From assembly GCA_031763025.1 (NCBI GenBank), contig JASSKH010000003.1, positions 6,376,718 to 6,440,717 on the forward strand: a DNA stretch of 64,000 nt, in the 5' to 3' direction. Under the pieces are notes generated by a model. It had not been told where the DNA came from, ran no database searches, and saw only the letters and a program-made list of their open reading frames with translations. Position numbers and translations under genes: made by a program. Origin of the DNA: Macrocystis pyrifera. Its lineage: Eukaryota > Sar > Phaeophyceae > Laminariales > Laminariaceae. This document shows, one piece after another, positions 12,401 to 42,439 of the stretch. Each line of letters starts with the position of its first letter. Within the stretch, counting starts at the first letter, position 1.

Positions 12401-12874
12401 CCCGCTTGTAGCCGCCGCCGCCATTAGCGTCCCAACAGAACGCCCACCGATGACCACCCCCCCCCCCCCCCGACCCCTTGGCGCTGGTCTCGCTGAGGCG
12501 CCAGCCACCGCGGACATCGCCACTGTCCCTGTCGCCGTCGCCACGGCGGCCGTCCTCGTGGCGGCACTGACGGGGCCCCGCGGTCCGGCTCCGCCGTGTG
12601 CTCGAATGCTCTGAGAGAGGCGGCGATTGGTCTGGGTCTCGAGCCAGCGCAGGAGCTGGAGGGTCTGCAGCTCGCGGGAGACGCAGTAGGAGGACACGCG
12701 GATTTTGCGGCGGACCGGCCGAAGGCGCCGGAGGCGCTTGCGGCCGCCGCGCTTCGGCATCCGCGCGGCGCGGAAGGAGCCCTGTCTAGTGTGTTTCAGA
12801 GGGCGGCGGCTCCCGTTGCGCTCCGTGGACGGCTGCTCGCCCTCGCTACGGTAATCCCGCTCGGGCTGTTGCAT
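1470..12874 (-). CDS. DUF155 family protein (RMND1 / Rmd1-Rmd8 / Sif type), seven exons
   Basis: Seven exons read on the minus strand join in frame to about 495 residues: 12874-12044, 10800-10718, 9362-9305, 7646-7471, 5368-5308, 4366-4259 and 1640-1470. Family landmarks appear in order: a basic stretch ending RKIRVSSYC, the hallmark YGAVVFWG, then LTRFMVGKVSD, ITLDTRDPAEKLAYSCALAQ, TGKIPLTEIEIG, EVNLHSDILDTPEYFW, LDNVNKRL, and a C-terminal hydrophobic helix EIIIIYLILIEVAIELVW with a 13-residue tail. Known relatives are membrane proteins: human RMND1 supports mitochondrial translation, yeast Rmd1/Rmd8 act in sporulation, and fission yeast Sif proteins bind Sad1. The tail-anchored C terminus fits; the compartment here is not shown. 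Exon phases agree at every junction. The start at ATG 12872-12874 is the first in-frame ATG after an upstream stop; an extra 5' exon is possible. Confidence 0.9.
2508..3203 (+). mobile_element. Poly(C)-tailed LINE 3' end, interrupted by a SINE
   Basis: 2508-2730 matches 33361-33590 (GAGAGTAGAACTCACATAGT, then CACAGGCGGCCAGACA), and 3071-3203 matches 33594-33715 and ends GAGTA followed by 24 C. Its 5' break abuts a poly(C) run at 2471-2507. A tRNA-derived SINE sits between the two parts. Confidence 0.85.
2731..3070 (+). mobile_element. tRNA-derived SINE with poly(A) tail, nested in a LINE tail
   Basis: It begins GGCGTCCCCGGTGGCTTGG. An A-box-like TGGCTTGGTAGG lies at 2746 and a B-box GGGTTCAAGTC at 2789, with an unrelated body and an A-run ending at about 3070. 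A 5'-truncated copy of the same body lies on the minus strand at 50320-50470. RNA polymerase III transcription is inferred from the boxes. Confidence 0.75.
4259..4366 (-). CDS. DUF155 gene exon 6
   Basis: 108 bases, phase 0 at both ends, acceptor CAG at 4367-4369, donor GTGAGG. It codes DTPEYFWEEDAWEPAYEALC then a YLDIPLRLDNVNKRL segment, equal to the family pattern D(T/S)PE-(F/Y)W ... YL-(E/D)-I-R-(V/L)-LN-RL. Confidence 0.94.
4437..4640 (-). mobile_element. Poly(C)-tailed LINE 3' ends, two degenerate partial copies
   Basis: Reading the minus strand, GACCACGCATCCC-type sequence occurs at 4488 and again at 4556, each with its GAGTAC-like end replaced by a G-rich (C on the minus strand) run. 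They lie in the intron after DUF155 exon 5. Confidence 0.6.
4705..5095. repeat. ~41-bp tandem repeat, about ten copies
   Basis: Units start TTATCACACGTGATA or TTATCACCCGTGTGATACGG and end ATAGGGGGTGTGTTA. Each unit carries a short palindrome. Intron between DUF155 exons 5 and 6. Confidence 0.85.
5308..5368 (-). CDS. DUF155 gene exon 5
   Basis: 61 bases: one base completing Gly, then RLVGRVLCEQNEVNLHSDIL. Acceptor AAAG, donor GTGAGC. The motif EVNLHSDIL followed by DTPEYFW in the next exon is diagnostic for DUF155. Confidence 0.9.
5417..5938 (-). mobile_element. Poly(C) family A element, near full length
   Basis: About 520 bases. The 3' end on the minus strand is TAGTACACCC. The body contains the reverse complements of GGTCGGTGAAAACCC and AAAGTCCGCCTC, and the 5' part includes an (AAAAAC)n stretch at 5818. 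It is colinear with 59957-60483. Confidence 0.8.
5939..6036 (-). mobile_element. Poly(C)-tailed LINE 3' end, short copy
   Basis: A poly(G) run at 5939-5974 followed by GCGTACTCCCTTGTTGCTTG and GACCACGCATCCCTCTCGAG, the reverse complement of the LINE terminus. Confidence 0.8.
6361..6440 (+). mobile_element. Poly(C)-tailed LINE 3' end, short copy
   Basis: CTCGAAAGGGATGCGTGGTC to AAGTACGACCCCCCCC, only the last ~75 bases of the LINE. Its 5' break abuts a C-run plus A-run at 6347-6361. Confidence 0.8.
7130..7440. repeat. ~115-bp tandem repeat, about three copies
   Basis: GCACAAGGGGAAGA and ACAGGCCTATAGCC-type blocks recur at 7133, 7236, 7290 and 7388, next to the donor of DUF155 exon 4. Confidence 0.65.
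7471..7646 (-). CDS. DUF155 gene exon 4 (core of domain)
   Basis: 176 bases coding ITLDTRDPAEKLAYSCALAQ, SAKLFVFEERLDNIIE and TGKIPLTEIEI, the most conserved core of the family. Acceptor CAG at 7647-7649 and donor GTGAGT at 7470. It ends in phase 2 (GG), completed to Gly by the G that opens the next exon. Confidence 0.93.
7852..7958 (+). mobile_element. 105-bp MITE family, degenerate copy
   Basis: ATACGGGGGACCATAGTAAA, AATATTGTTAGTAAAAATAG, ending GGGCCCCCATAGTA. In the DUF155 intron before exon 4. Confidence 0.8.
8690..9055. repeat. Degenerate GATCTAGATGATCTATCTG array
   Basis: Runs of GATCTAGATGATC, ATCTATCTGTAGATGATC and relatives; densest at 8860-9055. Smaller patches at 3358-3415, 24498-24600 and 62450-62520. 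Confidence 0.75.
9305..9362 (-). CDS. DUF155 gene exon 3
   Basis: 58 bases, acceptor CAG at 9363-9365, donor GTGAAA. The first G completes ATG; the rest reads TFVYRHRDGKKNVPLKNDE, the segment before ITLDT in the family. The exon is short and is supported mainly by exact phase agreement with both neighbours. Confidence 0.85.
9451..9600 (-). mobile_element. Chimeric poly(C) retroposon end (family A joined to LINE tail)
   Basis: After a G-run come about 33 bases of family A (GTACTCATTATCATGCATGG). These change without a break into LINE-tail sequence (GTGTTGCCTGCC, ACCACGCGTCCCTTTCGACA, GGAGCACCGTTCCTACT). The LINE part has lost its own poly(C). Confidence 0.7.
10430..10672. repeat. CAG/CAA-rich simple repeat
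   Basis: Imperfect CAGCAGCAACAGCAG over about 240 bases, just inside the intron after DUF155 exon 2. Confidence 0.85.
10718..10800 (-). CDS. DUF155 gene exon 2
   Basis: 83 bases coding EKEMLSSLTRFMVGKVSDTE and on to FDD. CAG acceptor at 10801-10803, donor GTGCGT, ending in phase 2 (AT, completed to ATG by the next exon). It follows directly from the CSEAE end of exon 1, matching the acidic EEEEKEML pattern of the family. Confidence 0.88.
12044..12874 (-). CDS. DUF155 gene exon 1 (N-terminal, low complexity plus YGAVVFWG)
   Basis: 277 codons ending at TCGGAGGCCGAG before a GTGTGT donor, phase 0. It holds the basic block KRGGRKRLRRLRPVRRKIR, the first strand of the domain (VSSYCVSREL), then about 150 residues of Ala/Gly/Arg and a long Asp/Glu run before THKDVIFFPYGAVVFWGCSE. 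The inserted low-complexity stretch is much longer than the equivalent loop in yeast or animal relatives. The same frame is open upstream to about 13039, where a TGA blocks it. A CAG acceptor at about 13000 could therefore add residues from an unseen 5' exon. Confidence 0.8.
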
Positions 12875-13215
12875 AACCGCTTCAACCGAGCGTTCCGAGT
12901 CCTTCCATCCTGACGATTGCGCCGCTGCAGCCGCCGCCGCCGGCGTTGTTGCTGCGGCGTCTGTTCTCCCCCCCTTGGCGCCAGAGCGTCTCTCGTCCAC
13001 TGCCGGGCGGCGCCCAGCTTCGGGGTCGGCGAGTTGGGGTCACCTCGCGCTTGTTCGATCGAGCCCCCTTCGCGCGAGCCGCGGCCGTTGCGGGGAGATT
13101 TTTCGACGGGGTCGTCCGTAGCTTCGTCGTCTCCCTCGTCGTCCGACCGCTCGAGCAAGAGGGGCGTGCTGACATTTTCGTGCAGCAGATGCAGTGGAAA
13201 ATATATATTAGGCAC

Positions 13216-13378
13216 GTTCAATGCTGTACAGAGGGCACGGTCAATTGTGACTGCACATACATTAAGGTAGAATCAGCGTTGCACAGCGAGCGCCGTCAAT
13301 TGTGACTGCGCATGAAGGCAGCTTCAACGCCGCACAGCGAGCGCTGTCACTTGTGACTGCACACGAAGGTAGGTTCTC
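13216..13378. repeat. Three ~58-bp tandem units upstream of the DUF155 gene
   Basis: CAATTGTGACTGC(A/G)CAT and GCACAGCGAGCGC recur three times. It lies in the presumed 5' region of the DUF155 gene, so it could be promoter-proximal. Confidence 0.75.
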
Positions 13379-13844
13379 AAGCGTTCGAGAACTGGAAAAG
13401 CGGTAGATAGAGTGGGGGAGGACCGGGGAGGACCGGGGAGGACGGGGGGGGGGGGGGGGGGGGCGGGCGAAAGGCGATGCTTGACAACACTTAGCGCGTC
13501 GCCGCGGGACGCCGAGAGGCGTGTGGGAGGTTGGCCAGTCGGATGGTGGAAGTGCACTCACTGTGTCACAAGAACCACGACGCGCATATTGGGTCGAACT
13601 GGCGCCGTTAAGCAACGCTCCGACCGGCATACACTGCTCTATTTTAGCCAGAAATAATGATGTCTCCTTCTGGGCGTTCCACCAGCTGGTCGGACAGGCG
13701 GTCGGGCGTTGCCCCCGCCTATATTCAATGAGGCAAGGACGAGGGCGGAAAGCGGGGGGGAGTTCTTTCCTTCAGAAGCAGAAAAACAAAAAAAAGTCTG
13801 CATATCATAGCAGGGTGAGTGGCATGCAGGCTTGCCGTAATAAA

Positions 13845-14015
13845 TTAGCCGGTCGGCTGCTATTTTAAGACCAAACTTGTTAGTGTTACTACAGCAGCCG
13901 GTCGGGTGCCACGTAGGACCAAACCTATCACTGCTGTTGGTCGGTCGGCTGCTGTTTAAGACCAAACCTATCACTGATATTAGCCGGTCGGCTACTATTT
14001 TATATCAAACTTACC
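13845..14015. repeat. ~60-bp tandem repeat, three copies
   Basis: GCCGGTCGGCTGCTATTTTA and GACCAAACCTATCACTG recur; diverged. Confidence 0.65.
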
Positions 14016-15271
14016 GCTGTCTTGGTCGTGATCTCTGGGTCCAAAACACGGTTAAAAGAGGCAATCGTGTCCACGATCAGGCGTTCGTGTCCGCGATCAA
14101 CCCGTTTTATCCTAGCTGGGCCAAGTCATAGACACTATACCTGGTTCACTGCAGTCGGGCAAGAGAGCCCCCCCCCCCCCCCCAGCCAAGCGCTGACCGA
14201 GCAATTCATAGCTCCAAGAGACTTTTCTCTATAACCCGGACTCGTTTTTCTTTATTTAGCTCTACAAGTGATAGCTGTTGCTGACTGGCTGACGGGAAGC
14301 AAACCCGCGCACATCCAACTCTTGTCGGCATTACATCGTACACTACATACCGTTAAAAAACAGAGCGAAAAGCCTCCACGTTGCACAAAGATGATAGGAC
14401 ATTGGCCCGCTTTTCCGCCGTACGTACATACCAGGTACCTGGTATGTATGATGCGTAGTATCTCTAAGTTCACGTGAGATGCCTGTTCTATTCACAACCG
14501 ACGGAATTAATTGTTTATAGTCATGGACTCTACCGACGGAAACTAAATGCTTCAGTTGCCCAGAGCCAGAGAGAAGACAAGAAAGCCCACACTCGTCCCG
14601 TGCCCCCTCCTAGCTTCTCGTGATAGGTGCACAAGCAGAACACGGCACTGCTCGCTGCCGATTGATAGGCCTAGAGGCTGGGTCTACTGTTGTGGTTCAG
14701 TCAGCAGCAGCTACAGCGGCGGTGGGCGGGCTACAGCACGCAACGGGAGGAGGATGATACGTGTAAAATATCACTGTAGCTCTATGCACCCCCGCAATGA
14801 AAGCTCCTCGACCGTTCTGTTCACATTAACATGTCACAGACAATGGACGAACACCAACCCGAGTATCTCTCGCAAAATCGCGACAGGTTTTATAAACACT
14901 CTTCCGTAAATCTGTACGACTGCGTGTTTGGCCGACTCATTAATAGTAACAGTCGCCGACTACTTATTAGTTGCATACCTGGTAAGTGGGCATTACATAT
15001 TACAGTTAGTACCGTGGAACATACAGTAGCAATACGCAGTAATGAGGACCGGAAGGTGGCGTGTTAACATAGGGGGATACACGCTTGTTGGGTTCCGATG
15101 ACTATATATCCCCCCCCCCCCCCCCCCCCCCCCCCGCCCCGAAATAGTTTGCGTGCGGTTGTTTGTTGAGTTCTTCTCGACGTGTGTGGTTCGTATAAGA
15201 CTGGTAAGTCGGTTTTAGTTGGCCTTTATAGGCTTCGCTTGCCACCCAACTGACAACTGACAACTGACAAC

Positions 15272-15434
<163 letters not shown>

Positions 15435-15539
15435 TTACGGGGGTCCATAGTTAACGGCACCAAATTTTGTTAGTAAAAATAGGCAAATATATAGGTTTTT
15501 GTGTACACCATAGGTCCTGTTAACTATGGACCCCCGTAA
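15435..15539 (+). mobile_element. 105-bp MITE with TA duplication, inside a GTA microsatellite
   Basis: TTACGGGGGTCCATAGTTAA at the left and its reverse complement at the right (GACCCCCGTAA), flanked by TA on both sides. The GTA repeat continues on each side, so the insertion edges are exact. Confidence 0.93.
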
Positions 15540-15849
15540 TAGTAGTAGTAGTAGTAGTGGTACTGTAGTACATTCTGCCGCGAAAGAAAAACACCGTTTT
15601 TCCATAATAGTAATGCACAAACGATCTTCATGTTTCGGGACAGAAGTGGTAGGCGTGAAGTCCAGTCAACTGGCAGCGGCCCTACTCGACTATCTTCCTT
15701 CTACATTAGACAATCTGTGGTCACACCTGTTTTCTACTTTTAGTTAAGTGTTGACGCCTACACCACATTTTGTCCAAATACCTCCACAAACTTCCTCCGC
15801 CCCCCCCCCCCCCCCCCCCCCACCCTCCCCCTTCCCTCCCACTCGCGCG

Positions 15850-16023
15850 GTGATAAGATTAGCAAAAAGTTTCTATGTAATATATGGAAACAACGTAATG
15901 AGCGCCCAATTGTTGGAGGTGTCTCTATTAGGAGTAGGAACGGTGCTCCGTCTCGAAAGGGATGCGTGGTCAACGGTCAAATGACTAAGGCAAGCAACAA
16001 ATGAGTACGCCCCCCCCCCCCCC
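15850..16023 (+). mobile_element. Poly(C)-tailed LINE 3' end, short copy
   Basis: Matches 33545-33715 from AGATTAGCAAAAAG to GAGTACG plus 14 C. Its 5' break lies just after a C-rich run (15801-15840). Confidence 0.88.
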
Positions 16024-16513
16024 ACCCTCCGCCGCGCGGTACTAAAAATTGCGTTCAGCATTCCGACTGCTCGCCGATTTTCGTCGGGTTTCGCCAAATC
16101 ACCAATTCAGCTTTGAGCGACAGACGAAGCAGAATAAGAAGACTCAGAAAAGTACAGTTGTGAAGTGATACTATTGATACTATACGTATGTATCACCAGC
16201 CCAGTTCCGAATCCCGGCGCAACCGCAAGCAGGGAGATATAAATAGTCTATCCGTTGGATTACAACGGACAGCAGTATTGGTATGAGTAGTACAGCAGTA
16301 GTATTACAGCCAGTAATACCCGAGGGTAGCAGCCAACCCCGCACCTACCTAGGCTTTCGAAACAAGAACGCACCAGGTACATATCATACGAGAACCTGTT
16401 GCAAGCACTCGTACTCCTATTGTTGCTCTAGGGCGGTAGTATGAGTATGTACGAAGGGTACATTCAGAGTACCACAGGTACTATTAATATCAGTACCGTA
16501 CGATACAGTGGGT

Positions 16514-16592
16514 ACCACTATGGACGTAAATATAAGAAACGTTTTGGTATTACTATTAATAACCAAACGGTCCTTACATTACCGTCCAGACT
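16514..16592 (+). mobile_element. ~76-bp hairpin MITE-like repeat
   Basis: CTATGGACGTAAATATAAGA with the right arm TCCTTACATTACCGTCCAGA. Confidence 0.8.
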
Positions 16593-17249
16593 GTAAAGGG
16601 ATCGCATCAAGTCAGTCCTCTTGTTGACAAACTGCAACATCCAACCCCGGGTGCACTCATATCAAGAAGGGAAGGCTCGTGAGGAGACTCTGGAACAGAT
16701 CGAGAAACAATCCGTGTTTTGCTGTGAACGGACGAATTGCGAATTTAGAGGTTGAAATATTCTATGACTGATGAGCGAAAACCAACGCATACTTTATGTG
16801 TATCCCTGAGGAGGTCAGGGACTAGCCGAAACGAAACTAAGCTTGATCAGTTTAAGCGGACGTCGAAAAATACGATGTAATTGATGAGTCCAATATTTAG
16901 ATACCTGGTGAACAAGAAGAGAGCTCGCACACGAAATCATTCTCACACAGTTCGACAAGCACAGCAATCTCAAACGGGAAGGGCGAGACCTCAGCTGACC
17001 AGTGAACTACGTGATAAAGAGCAAAACCTTCCTGAAAAATTGAAGGTCAATCTACCAGAATTTCCGTAGTTTCTCCCGCCCACCCACCCCTTTTCTTTCG
17101 ACGGTGGAGGAAAGGAGTTGCTACGAAGTAACAACATTATGTTAATCTGAATACTGTCAGGAGTTGGAATGGTCGAAGACCATTTGGGGTACTCGGTCGT
17201 CCGAGACCTCACAGTACGTAGGCCCCAGTCGAGGGGGCCCAAGGGAGGG

Positions 17250-17408
17250 AGTAATAGAGAGGACTATTACATGGAGTAATAGAGAGGACTATTACATTGA
17301 GTAATAGAGAGGACTATTACATGGAGTAATAGAGAGGACTACTACATGGAGTAATAGAGAGGACTATTACATGGAGTAATAGAGAGGACTATTACATGGA
17401 GCAATAGA
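17250..17408. repeat. 25-bp tandem repeat with internal palindrome, about six copies
   Basis: GAGTAATAGAGAGGACTATT ACATG repeated; each unit contains GTAATAG...CTATTAC. It ends six bases before the 3.3-kb element. Confidence 0.9.
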
Positions 17409-17655
17409 GGCTGTTAGGCCGTTTCCTATGCGGTTCGATTTCGAGCTTCAGATTTGTATTTTTCGATATCAAAATCGAATGACCCTACTTATGCAGTCCG
17501 ATTATGCAAAATCCGACCGGAAATTTTTCGATTTGAGAAGCCGATGACCAAAAGTCATCAGATTTTCAAATCGAAAAATGGCATGCTCTCTAAATTCAAG
17601 ATATTATCCACGACAGCAAACAGCAGCGGAACGATCGATGAGTTGGATGGTGATA

Positions 17656-18107
17656 CTGTTGTAACATCGCGTCGTACGTTACTTCGTATATAGTTTGGGA
17701 TCAATGAGGCCTCCTGCGGCGACCAGCCGGAGACTCTCACCCAGGGTTACTACTCCCGCGTTGGTTGTCTTGCAATCAACGCGGCACCTCGTCGCAGAGA
17801 GTAGGTACTCCGGTAAAAAAAACACTAACAAAACTGATGTCGTTGTCGACGGTACACCTCGCTACCAACGATGGGCGGGCGGGATGGTCTGTTTATTCCT
17901 AGCCTCTTTCTACTTTGTCGTGTTGTTGTAGAGCTGCGATATCGCTCACGGAGTGATACTCAATCACTGTCTCCCCATACAACAAGGAGGCTTTCCCGAA
18001 AAGGGATCCACCCTGCTGGCGTCCCCTCTTTTCTGGTCTAGATTACTGTTGTAACATCGCGTCGTACGTTAATTCGTATATAGTTTGGGATCAATGAGGC
18101 CTCTCTC
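17656..18107 (+). repeat. Internal direct repeats of the 3.3-kb element
   Basis: TGTTGTAACATCGCGTCGTA through CAATGAGGCCTC occurs at 17656 and again at 18050. The block 17899-18049 (CTCTTTCTACTTTGTCGTG, GGAGGCTTTCCCGAAAAGGG) recurs almost unchanged at 20091-20241. The 17690-17810 part has a relative at 59425-59545. Confidence 0.8.
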
Positions 18108-20090
18108 TGCTGCGGCATGAGATCACACCCATACTTGTTGACCCTTCTCTTATCTCAATGCCGTCGCTCTTTTGATGCGTATCCTTTTTGCGGGTGCCTT
18201 CTATTCCTTATTGTCCCCAAACTTGTAGCCCAGTTGATTAGGGGTTCTGCTACCGTTGGTTGTCCCGTGGGAACGTCGTGTACGATTTTCCAGACCCCTC
18301 TGACGGTGATACGCGCTGAGGTATGCGATCGCGGTGTGATGCACCCGGAACGCGTTTACCTGGTTGTCGGCACGCAGTGTTGTAGCGTGTCTCCGTGCGA
18401 TTCTTCCGGAACTAACATACGCTTATGTCGTGCTTGAGGGGCGACAAAGGCGGAGCGTTTATGTAGGTGGTCTCCCACACCATATTTTCCCAGATACCGC
18501 AGCCCGCCCCCCACCGTAGTTGCCATACGCTTTCGTCTAACGAAGCACGCACAGCGGCTGCCACAGTCGGCATGTTTTCTACGTTTCGCTTGGTCTTCGC
18601 CCCCTCATCCCATTTGTTCCTCGACTTTCAGATTTGGGGAAAATGGGAACGAGAAACCTACTTCTCGGTGCCTCCGTGATAGGGTCACGAGCCATACGCT
18701 GGCAGATCCCACCACGCTTGAAACGGCACGATGTACAATTATGGTTGTTATAGCAAGCAATTACAGGCACCTGAGATACGGTGCACCACTCACTACCATG
18801 GGTTGCGGTGTACTTGAAGCTAACGTAGGTTCGATGCGACGGTGACCAGACGCACCCGCCGAGAGACATGGCGGACGTAAGGGCAATCAATTGCAACGAC
18901 ACTTCGGATTGACGGTCTATGAATATCAGTAGTATGATATATATATACATATATTTATATTCCGTACAGTTTCTACCACGCGGGTACAGACGTGAAACAG
19001 TTGTCGATTACATGTGATATAGACTTGATCGGTCAAAATAAGTGTCACGGACATGCAAAATATACTGGTTCGTGCGCTCGCTGTTTTTCTGTGCGTGTGT
19101 CAACGTGTTCGCGTATGCGCTCGAGGACTCGCATGTATACGACATGTACTTGTTATTTTATATTGTTTTGCCACTATATACCGGTGTATGTATATTCTAA
19201 CACTGTGTACATGAAAGTGGGATTACGCCGCGACTCGTCGTATTAGTCGCCAGGTGCGTGGCCCGTGCACGTTTCCCCCTTGTATTAACGCCAGCACCTT
19301 ACGCTCCCGCTGTTCCCGTTACAGTTCCACATCGCCGCTTATCGTGTCGCGAACGCTGGCGCACTCCTGGCGTCGATTCGCCTGTGCTGTCGCGTACAGG
19401 TCGCTATGCATAGCCCAGCCTACTGTTATTCCTGTGCTACCGTCCGTCAAGTGTTGCATCCCCGTCCCTATTTCTAGCAGCCGGCGACGGCGACCCTATC
19501 GATCATGGTACGCCCCGCTTACATGTACGTATCGTGCGATTGAGAGTCAGCCGTCGCCCTACTCCCCTTACTCTATGTGTGACCGTCCTCCGGTGTCGTC
19601 GCACTCTATCCTCTCGTGCGTTGACAAGTCACCGTCCCTTAGTATTACCGTCGTCACCGCTCTCGTGGCTATTCCGGCCACAAACACGCCCCGCTGTCCT
19701 CGCTCTCCTGAACCGCCATACGATACACGAATCCCCCGTCGTTTTTAGGCAGGCATGGTTTCCATCGATGGTACCGTCCTTATTGTTCCTCGCGGTTCTC
19801 GCGCTCTTTCTTAGCAAAAAAACTCCGGTCCAACGGCGCCCACGGCCGCTGAATGTTTGACCCCGCGTCCGGAAACGTACACCTTGAATAGGCTAAAAAC
19901 CGTTTTTTTTTTTCAGAGGGTATACTCCACTACGAAATGGTGGTTCGCGTCAGCACGGTTTCGGCATTACATGGGACAGGTCCGGATTTCAGGTCCTCTT
20001 TTCTTTGCATTTCAGCCAGCTCCGCACCCGACGAAAAGGGAGCGGGGCGGCCGCCGCAGCGATCGCTGCATTCGTCATAACCTCTGTTTT

Positions 20091-20241
20091 TTCCTAGCCA
20101 CTTTCTACTTTGTCGTGCTGTTGTAGAGCTGCGATATCGCTCACGGAGTGATACTCAATCACTGTCTCCCCATACAACAAGGAGGCTTTCCCGAAAAGGG
20201 ATCCACCCTGCTGGCGTCCCCTCTTTTCTGGTCCAGATTAC
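20091..20241 (+). repeat. Second copy of the ~150-bp direct repeat
   Basis: CCTAGCCACTTTCTACTTTG to TCTTTTCTGGTCCAGATTAC, differing from 17899-18049 at only a few positions. Confidence 0.88.
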
Positions 20242-22034
20242 AGCTGTATAGCGACGTTGCTTCGAGCCCGACGCGCGGACGGTACCTCCCTCCGTAGCCA
20301 GACTAGAGTCGGCTGGCGCGGGCTCGGGCCTAGAGACCAAGAGAAGAGCACTCGACACGCGCCTCTCCGTGGATACGTACTCGTAGACTACACCGCAGCT
20401 CAGCTGTACAGCAGCAGCAGCAGTCAAGTCACAAAATCAAACACAAAATACCAAGACAGGTTGACTCTAGCGCACTCGCTACATCTCTTCGCCACCAGAC
20501 TAGAGGCAGTCAGCGTGGGCTCGGACGCTTGGGTCCTACGCGCAGGGCAGCGCACCCAGCGCGTCTCTTCGCGGCGCCAAATCACAAAAACAGCAGTTGG
20601 TCTCGGCGTTTGCTCGAATCTCTACACGCACAATAAATCTGATTTTTCCGCATATAGGAAGGCCCTTTCGATTTGTCAAGCTCATATCTGAAAATGCCAT
20701 CGGGTCAAAATCTGAAGCTCAAAGATCGCACCGCATAGGAAACGGCCTTAGACGGAGTAACAGGGTGTCGGTATGAACATTGAAAACCGTCAGTGACATC
20801 GGTTGCATGCCGAACAATGGAAAACTCCCTCCCACGTCTCAGAGAAAAAGAATAACAACAACCCATTTCGAAAGATAAAACAACAAAATAGGCTACTAAT
20901 AGAAGGATACATAACGTAGCACCAGCGGACGACACAGCCCATCTGCCAACATCATGAGGAGTGGCGACCCGTGACATATGGGCTACATCTGTCACATCTG
21001 CCGTTGCTGCTGCTTTGCTTCTGCAACGAACTGGGAACATTTTACATGTTGTGTTTGATGATTTCGATTCACAACAAGCGCGAGCAAGCCACGGGCTTCG
21101 ATAAAACAGGAGCTCTTCGAGTGTGGACGGCAGGATTAATGAGTAGCACCAGCATCAGCGCCATCTTCGGATCGCGCTGGTCGGGTCTACTTACGAGAGG
21201 GCATACCACAGAGTACATTGAAGTGCAACACCGGCAACAACGCTTCAGTTGTTGGCTGCCTCTCTGCTGTTGTCGTTGTTATTAATCCGTCCTATTCATG
21301 GTACGATCTCATTTGGCGGTGAAATATATCGCCTTGCAGCTTCTATTCACCTCAACAGATCTCGAGCCCCTCCATAATAGTCCTCAGCAGTTTCCTTGGT
21401 GGTTTTCGCCTTCCTCATGCTGATCACCGTAGCCACTGTCCCCACTACCCACGTGATGTCGTTCTAAACTTGAACAACAGCTATTAATAGCTACCGGTAG
21501 TATATTTTTTCTTACCGGTTTGATGGGTTTCCACAAATATTCCACCGCTTTTGTAGATTGGGAGATTTAGGGTTTTGGGGATTTGGGGGTTTCGAGCGTT
21601 TCATGCGTTGTGTTTGTTCGCAGTTTGCAGTTTTCGTGTGTCATGTTTCATGTTTCTGTGCATTCGCATTCCACCGCTGCTGCGGCAAAGAGGCCCTTGC
21701 TGGCTGCTGGGTGCACGCTCACCCAACGGGGGGGTCCTCGCTGGGTAGGGTATGATCAACATGGGCAGTTATTGTTTGGAGAATCGACTACACCCCTCCC
21801 CCCGTTATTTGCGGCTGGTTATTTGGCTGTGCATACATGGTGGCGGTGTTGTACCGATAGTTTCTTCGGACGGCGTGGGGGCGAGAGGGTTGTTGAGGTT
21901 GTCGCCGTGGGTATCTACTACTACTACTACTACTACTACCTGTCACCGCCGTTGGTTCCTCCCCCTTCCCACCACCCACGACTACCGGCAAGGGCGCAAC
22001 TGCAGCTGCTGCTGCCGACGCCTCCGGCTGAAAG

Positions 22035-42293
<20,259 letters not shown>

Positions 42294-42439
42294 CCGTGTG
42301 TGATCGTGTGATGCGAGGCTTCGGTTTTCCACGATCGCGACGAAGGCGTGCTGGGAAAGAGGGGGGGGGGGAGGCGTGCTGGAAGGGGGGGCGCGTGCTT
42401 TGCGGGGGGGAGAGGACGTACTTGAGGAAGTCGATGGGG

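Larger units (their letters stand above)
17417..20747. mobile_element. 3.3-kb element with terminal inverted repeats and TTA duplications (Harbinger-like)
   Basis: The left end GGCCGTTTCCTATGCGG (17417) is repeated perfectly in inverse at 20731-20747, and similarity continues for about 40 bases. TTA flanks both ends (17414-17416 and 20748-20750), the target duplication size of PIF/Harbinger DNA transposons. No transposase frame is recognised inside, so it looks non-autonomous. Internal direct repeats are present. Confidence 0.7.

Noticed and set aside
17250..17408. CRISPR-like array
   Set aside because: The units are contiguous 25-base tandem repeats with no unique spacers, in a eukaryotic genome.
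19254..19748. 164-codon open frame inside the 3.3-kb element as a possible transposase
   Set aside because: Ser/Arg/Pro-rich with no DDE-like or DNA-binding motif that I can see; probably a chance frame in GC-rich DNA.
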